DNA of 64,000 nt from Tomocerus qinae (lineage: Eukaryota; Arthropoda; Collembola; Entomobryomorpha; Tomoceridae). The stretch spans positions 34,832,201-34,896,200 of the forward strand of contig CM034548.1 of the NCBI GenBank assembly GCA_020055645.1, read 5' to 3'. Below are positions 1 to 11,000 of this stretch, in pieces. The notes beneath the pieces were generated by a model. It was not told the origin of the DNA. It was given only the letters and a program-made list of their open reading frames with translations, and made no database searches. Position 1 is the stretch's first letter; the number at the start of each line of letters is the position of its first letter. A program made the translations under genes and the position numbers.

Positions 1-178
1 ACAATCGCCAATGATATCTTCATGCATTTCGTTGGTGCTGGGATTTTGTCATGATGTAAAATGTAAATCTACCAACCAAACGACTATCTACAAAAATCAA
101 ATCTTAGAATGCATATCTTATCAAAGCCACTAATAGAGTCGATAATCTAAACAAATTCCAAATGTAATTATTTGAAGA

Positions 179-304
179 TCAATTATTGTCTGTGAATGAA
201 GAGCTCATTTCCAAAACTTGGGCCATTTTAGAAACGAGCTGCTTTAAAAACATAGCTAGAGGTTCTCTGAGTTCTTCAGTCCAGGTTTGTTGATGTTGCT
301 TCAC
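179..304 (-). CDS. Candidate terminal exon of a further minus-strand gene
   Basis: After a possible acceptor (AACGGTGTAG) the frame reads about 41 codons, VKQHQQTWTEELREPLAMFL and on, to TGA at 181-179. The frame does not follow directly from the 553-759 exon (phase 0 needed, phase 1 offered), so another exon or a different gene is required. Positions 1-40 on the same strand encode STNEMHEDIIGDC, which resembles STNEFSMHE in the 553-759 exon. Confidence 0.27.
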   Translation of the reverse strand: MKQHQQTWTEELREPLAMFLKQLVSKMAQVLEMSSSFTDNN

Positions 305-552
305 CTACACCGTTGAAGCTGAATAGGCTACATAGCATTTCTTGCATATCGGCTGGTTTTCGTAGTAATTTCAATGACTTGCATTTGTTGTGCTATTCAC
401 TAACCTAACTGAGAGTTATAGGAAATATGCTTACAAAAGAGGATTTCTGATAAGATTTGACAATTCATACTACAAGCGATATTTATTTCTGTTTACAGTT
501 TATGAAATGCATCAGTTCGCAATAAAATGTAGTCGATTGTGAAACTGCTTAC

Positions 553-759
553 CGTTTCTTGGCTTACTTGAACCGGACATGAACCCAGCAATTAGATATT
601 GCTGTGTACTGTCATATTGCTGATATTGATTGTGTATTTGTACTTTAATGCTTGAAAATGTGGATAAGCATGAACTGAGTCCTTCACTAAAATCGTAATC
701 CCATAAAAACTCATGCATGGAAAATTCATTTGTACTACACTCCACATACATACCTATAT
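553..759 (-). CDS. Candidate exon of a further minus-strand gene
   Basis: Acceptor TTATTGCACAG at 761-760 and donor AGAAACG|GTAAGC at 553 frame about 69 open codons (MYVECSTNEFSMHEFLWDYD near the start). Entry phase is 1, exit phase 1. A phase-compatible acceptor (TATAACTCTCAG, near 415) would add VRLVNSTTNASH and a stop near 380. The residue composition looks protein-like, but no family is recognised. Confidence 0.35.
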
Positions 760-1682
760 CTGTGCAATAAGACTACCTAATCTATGAGTAGTACAATTAA
801 GAATCCATATTATACTGCGTAAATACTAAAGATGTTAGGATAAATATAATGAAATCTATTTTTGGTGGATCATATGCATATTATATTGTGTATTGACACT
901 TCTCAATCATATCATGGATCAATAGATCAAAGGTTATCTTTCTATTGTTTGTTTCTTGCAAATTTTGAGTTGTATTTGGAGTTGGGTGCAATGTAACCAG
1001 AGCTAGAATTAGAAGAAGCCTGACTTTTTGTTGGAAGGACATGATAAGTACATAGCCACTTATGATTCATTCGACTTTGAAAAAATGAGATGTGCATGTG
1101 AGAGTCGGGTGCTTTTGTTACCATCCGGAAGCATTGATTGCGTAATATTTATGATGTTTATGTTATTGAGTGAACGTGATGAGTTCCTAGAACCATTATT
1201 CCAAGAAGTCCTTATTACAACGAATCAAGCCAACGACAATACAATGGAGGGAGGTCATGCCAAATGGTGTAATATGAAAATTGCACAAATATTTATCTAT
1301 ATATGAACATTATTCTATTGAATGAATAAATACCACTCCATAGCTTTACTTACTTAATGTATATAATATAGAAAACTCAAAGTGATGGATGTTGCTACAT
1401 TTATGGGATGTACTAATGAAATTATGCGTCAAAAAAGGTCAGGTGCCACCAATTTATTCAATACAAAAACTGCAGGATTTACATTACTGCATCCACAAGA
1501 ATATGTTATTTAAAAATCACAGCTTCGCTAATTTATTTAAACTCTTTGCGAAGAGTGTCAACTTAAAACAATTCAGTGTCATTTTATTTGAACACGAAGC
1601 TACTATTTTACAAATACATTTTTCATAATATATAATCGCCTATTTGGAGATACATGCTTAAGTCAAAATTACAATACAACTC
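760..1682. other. Intergenic stretch, nothing convincing
   Basis: AT-rich sequence downstream of the acidic-protein gene. Open frames of 60-92 codons on both strands have no splice or start context that I trust. Confidence 0.6.
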
Positions 1683-1688
1683 TTTATT
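1683..1688 (-). terminator. Polyadenylation signal AATAAA of the acidic-protein gene
   Basis: GCTAAATAAAGAG on the minus strand, about 155 nt past the TGA at 1841. The position is typical and fits a 3' end near 1660-1670. Confidence 0.7.
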
Positions 1689-1840
1689 TAGCGTGCAACC
1701 GTATGATAGCTTACATAATAGACAAACAGTAGTTTTTTTAAAAGTTTGAGAACAAGATCAATCAGGAAATTTTCAAACAGAAAACACACAAAAACGGACT
1801 CTGAATTGGATGACTCACTTAACCACGCGCGAATCCTTCG

Positions 1841-2005
1841 TCAATCTTGGAAATTTGGGGGTTTGGAGAGATACTGCTTCCTAGGACCTCGGTGGGGCCC
1901 TTTGCTGAAATTCCGTTCACGCAACTCCCGTTGTCTCTGCTGCCGGGCCCGTTGACCAACCGCCGCAATCGCAGCCGCAGCTCTTGCAATAGCATCTGAT
2001 TCCTC
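1841..2005 (-). CDS. Acidic protein, last exon with stop
   Basis: Acceptor CTTTGCAG|GAGGAA, then 54 residues rich in Ala, Arg and Gln (helix-like) ending in KPPNFQD and TGA at 1843-1841. A polyadenylation signal lies about 155 nt beyond. Confidence 0.87.
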   Translation of the reverse strand, partial: EESDAIARAAAAIAAVGQRARQQRQRELRERNFSKGPHRGPRKQYLSKPPNFQD

Positions 2006-5000
2006 CTGCAAAGTCAAAAGATTTTATATATAAGCACATGTATAACATCTTCTCATAATATTTATACCTCAATAAAAAAAAAAAAATTACCTGAATTTGG
2101 ATATTCCTTGCTGCAGCGGATCGAGCAACGATTCCGTTATCAGTTTCCTGCATACCAAAACAGACCAAAATTAAATACAGTCCAGATTCACAAAAACAAA
2201 TGTTTTTACGCTGAATATTATATTTAATTCAAATACAGCCAAATAGAATTGATCACTTACCCTGGTGTTGTTAACATAGGCGACAGCATTTGCAAGGGCG
2301 CTGAGACCGCCGGAGGTCTTGTCTGATTCCCAACTATTGCCGTAGCTATTATGAATGCCGTAACTAGAGACATCGTTTGTATTTTTCCACTTGGCACTCA
2401 TTTCGATTTCCTTCGCTTGGTCGGGGGTCTTGGCAGAAGTTCTAGGAAGCAGTGGTCTTTCGTTGGACGGGAATCCAGTGGCAGAGGTGTCCGAGTTGTT
2501 GGTGTAGGACACATCATTCTGCATGGTGGTCAATCCTCTAGACAAAAGATAACTTCTAGTGTCTGTCGGTACACTAAAGTTGTGCTCTTCTGGTGGATTG
2601 TTCCACAAGCCATCAGCATTTCTGTTGATTTCTTTTTCGGTACGGGCAGTTGGTTCTTTTGAGATAGTCGGTGCTATGTTCCGAGGAGGACCTTGGGAGA
2701 CGGTAGTCGAGTAATTGGTAGCTACTGGATACGAGGAGGGGACAGGATTGACGGTGGAGAGGGTGTAGGGTTGTGGTTGGTAAGCAGGTAAAGAGACAGG
2801 GTAGTCCTGACTCAAGTGATACTGCGGATGAGCTGTAATTGACGGGTACCAATGATGCATGGCTCGTGCTCTGTTAATCAGACTTATATTCTCATCTTTG
2901 TGAACGACAGATTGGGCCACGGCCGTGTTGCCATTGTACGAAACTTCCACGGGGAGTGGAGCGGAGTTGGTAATGTAATTGGACTGGGGAGGAGCGATGA
3001 TGACCTGCAGCTGTTCTCCTTGGTGGTTCATTTCCGCCGATCCGTCTCTGATCTCCGCCGCGTTGATCAGCCGTGGATGGTCCAATCGGATCAGCGGGTT
3101 GGGCACATTCCCGATGTCCTGGTTCGGAGTGGTCGCTGCGTAGTACAACTGTACCTGGTCACAATCCGTCGTTTCACTTGGCTTTTGTATGCCAATGGCT
3201 TCAGCATACAAAAGACGTAGTTTAGGCGGGGGCCCAGTATTTCCTTCTTGAGGATCCATGGTAGCGGCCGCAGCTGCGTAGACAACTTGAACATCTTCTC
3301 CAAAAGGTTGGTCGGAGCTTAAGTCGTGCTGCTCTCCGTTGGCCCGGACGAAGTGGATGTTAGCAGGATTGATGGGATGCGAGAATGACTGGGCGTCACA
3401 AATGAACTGGACACCACATGGGACCTCCGAACCTGGGGGGATTTCGGACATTTTCGGATGTAGGAAGTATTTTTGATTACTGATAAGTGAAGGAGATGTA
3501 ATTGTAGAGTTTTGACTGCTAGTGGAGGCTTGAGAATAAATTAAACCGCGATTTCTGACGTCTTCTAATGGAGAGGAGTAAGAGTATGGTGATGACAGAG
3601 TGAGTACACTTTCTCGACTAATTGTAGCTGTAGTGTCTGAGAATGTGGTTGATTCAATACTGGCAACTTTTCTTTTCCTGTGGCGAATGTCCTGCCGCGG
3701 CTCTGTTCTTCTCACTTCTGGTCTCACTGCGGTGGTTGAATATGATGATGTGGAAGTTGAACTGCTTGTGTCTGAGACTTTTCTCCTTCGCTTAGCAGCC
3801 GGCGGATTTAACTCTGTTTCTCCAATTGGTGCCTTGTAACTAGGGTAGTATTGCCTCAAACGTTTGCGCCTCAGTGGACTAATTGTGGGCACTATTAGCT
3901 CCGTTCCAACTTCAGGAGTGTTCACTGGTGATACACGGCCATAGCGTTTTTCCCGATTCACCAGGGTGTTGAAGTAGCCCGAGAAGTCAAAATCACAGAT
4001 TACATTCTCTCCCGTCTCTCCTTCCTTGGGTAGCACCTCTTCCTTCACCCTACTGGCCCGTGTAACAGAACGCTTCTTTCCTTTTTTGACCTTAACTTTC
4101 GCATTTAAATCTTTAGTTTTTTGAGCTCGGCCAACCAACCGTTTAGTTTTTGGGGCTAGGTCATCCATTTTTGTAGTCTCTACTCTTTCACTAACTAATT
4201 CTTTAGCTTTTAAGGCTAGGTCATCCATGGTTGCAGTTCCTATTCTTTCATTAACTATTTCTTTAGTTTTCAGGGCTAGGTCACCCATGTTTGTAGTTCC
4301 TATTCTTTCATTAACTAATTCTTTAGCTTTTAGGGCTAGGTCTTCCGTGTTTGTAATTTTTATTCTTTCATTAATTAATTCTTTCGTTTTCACGGCTGGT
4401 TCTTCAATGTTTGCAGTTCCTATTCTTTCATCAACCAGTTGCTTAGTTCTTAGCCCTTCATCAACCAAATTTTTAGTATTTAGGGCTGACTCAACCAATT
4501 CTATAGTTACAACACTTTCACTGACCAATTCTTTAGTTTTTAGAGCTGGCTCAACCAAGTCTGTAGTTACAATTCTGTCACTAACCAATTCTTTAGTTTT
4601 TAGAGCTGGCTCAACCAACTCTGTAGTTTCAACTCTTTCATTAACCAGTTCCTTAGTTTTTAGAGCTGGCTCAACCAACTCTGTAGTTTCTACTCTTTCA
4701 TTAACCAGTACCTTAGTTTTTAGAGCTGGCTTAACTAATTCTGTAGTTTCTACTCTTTCATTAACCATTTCCTTAGTTCTTAGCCCTTGATCAACCAAAT
4801 TTTTACTATTTACGGCAGCCTCAACCAAATCTGTGATTCCAACACTTTCATTAACCAATTCTTTAGTTTTTAGCCCTTCATCAACCAACTTTTTAGTTTT
4901 TAGAGCTGGCTCAACCAATTCTCTGATTCTAAACCTTTCATTAACCAATTCTTTATTTTTAAGCCCTTCATCAACCAAAGTTTTAGTTTTCAGCCCTTGA

Positions 5001-8000
5001 TCAACCAAAGTTTTAGTTTTCAGTCCTTGATCAATCAAAATTTTAGTTTTTAGAGCTGGCTCAACCAATTCGTTGATTCTAACCCTTTCATTGGCCAATT
5101 CTGTAGTTTTAACTTTTTCATTGACCAATTCTGCAGTTTCAACTGTTTCATTGACCAATTCTGCAGTTTCAACTCTTTCATTGACCAATTCCGCAGTTTC
5201 AACTGTTTCATTGACCAATTCTGCAGTTTCAACAGTTTCATTGACCACTTCTGCAGTTTCAACTTTTTCATTGACCAAATCTGTAGTTTCAACTCTTTCA
5301 TTGGCCAATTTTGCAGTTTCAACTCTTTCATTGACCAATTCTGTAGTTTCAACTCTTTCAGAGGCCAATTCTGTAGTTTCAACTCTTTCATTGACCAATT
5401 CTGTAGTTTCAACTCTTTCATTGGCCAATTTTGCAGTTTCAACTCTTTCATTGACCAATTCTGTAGTTTCAACTCTTTCAGAGGCCAATTCTGTAGTTTC
5501 AACTCTTTCATTGGCCAATTTTGCAGTTTCAACTCTTTCATTGACCAATTCTGTAGTTTCAACTCTTTCATTGACCAATTCTTTAGTTTCAACTCTTTCA
5601 TTGACTAATTCTGCAGTTTCAACTGTTTCATTGACCAATTCTGTAGTTTCAACTGTTTCATTGACCAATTCTGCAGTTTCAACTGTTTCATTGACCAATT
5701 CTGCAGTTTCAACTGTTTCATTGACCAATTCTTTAGTTTCAACTGTTTCATTGACCAATTCTGCAGTTTCAACTGTTTCATTGACCAATTCTGCAGTTTC
5801 AACTGTTTCATTGACCAATTCTTTAGTTTCAACTGTTTCATTGACCAATTCTGCAGTTTCAACTGTTTCATTGACCAATTCTTTAGTTTCAACTGTTTCA
5901 TTGACCAATTCTGCAGTTTCAACTGTTTCATTGACCAATTCTGCAGTTTCAACTGTTTCATTGACCAATTCTTTAGTTTCAACTCTTTCAATGACCAATT
6001 CTGTAGTTTTAACTCTGTCATTGGCCAATTCTGTAGTTTCAATTATTTCATTGACCAATTCTGTTGTTTCAACTCTTTCATTGATCAATTCTGTAGTTCC
6101 AACTTTTTCATTAACTAAATCTTTACTTTTTAGCCCTAGATCAACTAAATGTTTCGTTTTTAGGACTGGCTCAACCAATTTTGTAGTTCTTATTGTATCA
6201 TTAAAAAATTCTTCACCTAATTTATCATTAACAAATTCTTTAGTTTTTAGCCCTTGTCTAACTAAATTTTCAGGTTTCAGGGATGGGTCAGCCAATTTTC
6301 CGGTTCCTAATTTATCACTAACAAATTCTTTAGTTTTTAGCCCTTGTCTAACTAAATTTTCAGGTTTCAAGGATGGGTCAACCAATTTTGTGGTTCCTAA
6401 TTTATTACTAAACAATTCATTATTTTTTAGGCCTTGATAAATTAAATTTTTAGTTGTTAGGACTGGCTCAACCAATTTTGTAGTTTCTATTGTATCATTA
6501 AACAATTCTTTAGTTTTTAGCGGTCGATCTATCAAATTTTTAGTTGTTAGGGCTGGCTCAACCAGTTTTGTAATTGCTATGCTTTTAATATGCAATTCTT
6601 TAATTTCTAACTCTGGATCAACCAAATTTTTAGGTTTTAGTGGTGGCTGAACCAATTCTGTAGTTCCTATTCTTTCATTAGCCAATTCTTTAATTTTCTG
6701 CCCTTGATCAACCAACTGTTTAGTTTTTAGAGCTGCATCCTCCCTTTTTGTAGTTCCTATTCTTTCATTAACCAATTCCTTAGTACTTAGCTTTTGATCA
6801 ACTAAATTTTTGGTTTTTAGGACTGGCTCAACTAATTTTGTGGTTCCAACCTTTTCATTAACCAATTCTTTAGTTTTTAACACTGGATTAACCAAGTTTT
6901 TAGTTTTTAGGGCTGGCACAGCCAATTTTTTAGGTTTTAGAGCTGGGTCGACAATTTTTTTAGTTGTTTTTTGATTAATCAATTCTTTGGTTTTTAACCC
7001 TCTATCAACCATTTTTGTAGTTTTTACAACTGGGTTAACCATTTTTTTTGTTCTTGTCCTTTGATTAATCAATTCTTTAGTTTTTAACCCTCGATCAACC
7101 AATTTTTTCTTTTTTAGGGCTGGGTCAACCATTTTTTTAGTTCTTGTTTTTCGATTAATCAATTCTTTAGTTTTTAACCCTTGGTCAACAATTTTTTTAG
7201 TTTTTACAGTTGGATCAACCATTTTTTTAGTTCTTGTTCTTTGATTAATCAATTCTTTAGTTTTTAACCATCGTTCAACAGATTTTTTAGCTTTTAGAGC
7301 TGGGTCAACTTCCTTTTTAGTTCTTGTTCTTGGAGTTATTAATTTATTAGTTTTTAACCCTCGATCAACAGATTTTTTCATTTTTAGGGCTGGGTCAACC
7401 AATTTTTTAGTTCTTGTTCTTTGATTCGTCAAGTTTTTAATTTTTAACCCTCTATCAACTGATTTTTTAACTCTTAGCGTTGGATCAGTTCGTTTTTTAG
7501 GTTTAAGCATTGGATCAGCTACTTTCTTATTTTTATGGGGACATAGAAATTGTGTCCCAACGTTTCTTTCACTATGGGAGGAAACATTAGGGCTGGTGAC
7601 GTCTTCTTTGAACTCTTCTTGTGATGTGGAGATCACTCTGCTGTACTCCCCTGGCACAATGCCTTTAATCGCTAGTGAGAGTGGCTCTCCAAATTCCGGA
7701 TCAAACTCCGTTTGTTGACCTATCTCTCTACTTTTAACCGTTTTTGTACTACTTTCCGTATTTGTCACGTGGATATCCTCATCGTCCATTAGTTCTCCTT
7801 CTTCCAAGTCATCATTTTCCATAATCACCAGCGGTAAAACCATTGTCAGTGAGAGATCCTGTAAATACGAGCAAAATATTGACCCACATTAAAAAAATAC
7901 ACTAGCTACCAAAGCAGCAGTACCTAATAATGTATTACCCGTGCAAATAAATATCGTAATGTATTTTAATAAAAGTAATCAATACTTACTGGAATTTTGG

Positions 8001-11000
8001 CTTTGATGGGGCTTTCTTCTGTAAAATCGTGATCAGCAGGGTTAGGACTAGGCGATACAATGTCTTCTGTATTTTCAACTTCAACGTTTTCATTGTTAGC
8101 GTGTTTGGAGGTTGTTAATCTATCCTCCTCATTATCTGTGAATTCGGAATCTTTGTCGTGGTTCCAGCCAAGAGCCAAATCGTTTATATTCTCAGTGTCT
8201 TCGTTGCTAATCGTCTCGGCTATTATCAGTTCTCCTTCCTCAAGCGTATCGTCAACTTCACCATTCATGAAAGGTTCCATTGCATCCTCATTATCCAAAT
8301 TGGAAGATGAATCTTCAAGGGCCAACTTAGTCGGCACATCTTCAATAGACGATTTTGGTGACGATTCATCTATATACAACTTTGGAGATGAATCCTCCAG
8401 AGATAACTTGGACGAGGAGTCTTCTATCGATAATTTGGAATTCAAATCTGCGTCAGACATTTTCGAACAAGAATCTTCGTTGAAGTATTTGTAATGCTCA
8501 GAGTTAGTCGATTCTCCATTAACAGGGGAATCTGCTCGTATGGTTTTGAATATAGACGAAACATTATCCGTGGCATTTTTCGAGGAAAAACTGTTAGTGG
8601 TGTTAATAAATTTAGATAAGCTTCCAGATAGTATGCATGACATGTCGTTTAAAAATGATTTTGTTCGTTTGCTGTCATCATTTTCTGCGCTAATGTCTTC
8701 AATAGGTTCAGGAACGACAGTATTATTTACTTCATCATCCAATGGCAGCTCATCATCGGATATGTCATCCAAACCTTCGTAGTCATCAAAGAAAGATCCT
8801 TTATTTTTCACTGGCTCTATGGACAAGGCCCGTACAAAACTGTTCTCTTCCTTTCCTGTTTCAATTATTTTCGTCTTACTTTTGTTTTCTTTATTATCAT
8901 CAGTATACATGATATTATTCAGCTTTTGGTGCCTAATTATTTCAAAGCTTTCAGTGGATGTCTTCGCCGTGTTATCACTTTCAATTCGCAAAGGATGGAT
9001 TTCAGTGACCTTTTCTGCAGGACCTTGGTCAGTGATAATTGCTGCTGTTTTGTTATTACAAATGACCTCTTCTCGAGTATCATTCTCGATTTGGGTTACT
9101 AATTGATTGATGATTTCAGGTATCATTTCTCTAGCGTCGCAAATAATTTCTTTCGATGTGAGCTTTTTGTATGCGCTTTTAGATTCTTCTGGCTCCTCTT
9201 TTTCGAATTTGTTAGAATCTTCTATTAATGTTTCTATGTCTGTGTCACAAATCTTCCCTTCCGGACTCTTCTTTTCAGCCTCGCTGACAGTTTCCACAAG
9301 TGACCTACAGTCTTCTTCGGAGGAATCTGCTTCCTTTCTTGCCATTTCTTCAAAACACTCCAGGATACTTCCAACGGCTGCGACTACCTCTTTCTCGGTT
9401 TCGTTCGGATCTTCTTTTAATGTCTCTATGACTGTATCACCGATTTTCTCTTTAAGACTCTCATTTCCAGTCTCACTGTCAATTTCCACAAGCCTCACTG
9501 CTTTCTTCTTCGTAATTTCTTCAAAACTGTCAGGGATGATTCCAGTAGATACAGCCGCTGTGACTATATCTTTTTCGGTGTCGTTGAGATCTACTCCCGG
9601 TGTCTCTATAGTTGTGGCACAGATCTTCTCTTTAGGAGCCTTATCACCCTCGCTGTCAGTTTCTACAAGCGTCACTGCCTCTGGTTCTCTAACGTCTTCT
9701 TCAAAACATTCCTCGACGTTTCCAGTAGACTCAGTCGCTGCGACTACATCTTTCTCGGTGTCGTTGAAATCTACTTCCGGTGCCTCTATAGACGTGTCAC
9801 AGATCTTTACTTCAGGACACTCCTCTTCAGCTTCGCTGACAGTTTCTGTCTCTGGCTCTCTAACGTCTTCTTCCAACCATTCCTTCCTTCCAGTCGACTC
9901 AACGGCTGCGACTACATCTTTCTCGATTTGGTTGAAATCTTCTTGCGGTGTTATTATAGCTGTGTCATAGATCTTCACTTCAGGACTCTCTTTTTCAGCT
10001 TCGCTGACAGTTTCATCAAGCGCCATTGTGTCTGGTTCAGTAACGTTTTCTTCAAAACTTTCTGGGGTGACCCCAGTGGACTCAGCCGCTGCGACTACCT
10101 CTTTCTCGGTGACGTTAAAATTTTCTTCCGGTGTCTCTACATCTGTGCCATAGATCTTTTCTTCAGAACCCTCATTTTCAGCCTCACTGATAGTTTCCTC
10201 AAGCGTCGCTCTCTCTAATTCCCTAACGTCTTTTTCATTGGAAGAAATTGCTTTCTTCTTTGTAATTTCTTCAAAACTTTCAGGGCTGATTCCAGTAGAC
10301 TCAGACTCCACGACTAACTCTTTCTCGATTTCTTTGAAATAATTTTCCGGTGTCTTTATAGTTGTGTCACAGATCTTCTCAGGACATTTCTCTTCAGCCA
10401 CGCTGACAGTTTCATCAAGTGTTACTGCATCTGGTACCCTAACGTCTTCTTCAAAACATTCCAATACGCTTACAGTGGACTCAACCGCTAAGACTTCCTC
10501 TTTCTCGGTTTCATTGAAATCTAAGTACGATTTTTCTATGCTTGTGTTACAAGTCTTCTTTTCAGGACTCCCCTTTTCAGCCTCACTGACTGTTTCGTCA
10601 AGCGTCACTGCCTCTGGTTCCCTAAGATTTTCTTTATCTGAAGAACCCGCTTTATTCCTTCCAAATTCTTCAAAACATTCTGGGATGCTTCCAGTGGACT
10701 CAACCGCTGCAACTGTCTCTTTCTCGACTTCGTTGAAAACTAATTTCGATTTTTCTATGGCCGTTTCACAGATCTTTACCTCAAGACACTCCTCTTCGGC
10801 TTCGCTGACAGTTTCTGTCTCTGGTTCCCTAACGTCTTCTTCCAACCATTCTGGAACGCTTCCAGTAGACTCGGCCGCTGCGACTACATCTTTCTCGGTG
10901 TCGTTGAAATCTACTTCCGGTGTCTCTGTAGTTGTGGCACCGATCTTCTCTTTTGGAGCCTTATCACCCTCGCTGACAGTTTCTACAAGCGTCACTGCCT

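Noticed and set aside
1028..1628. Plus-strand frames of 92 and 79 codons downstream of the acidic-protein gene
   Set aside because: No start or splice context and no recognisable protein features.
5073..6437. 454-codon plus-strand open frame, and minus-strand frames MKELKLQNW...
   Set aside because: Shadows of the decapeptide repeat: a 30-bp unit keeps all frames open once one copy lacks stops. The minus-strand frame with ELVNE units is continuous with spliced exons.
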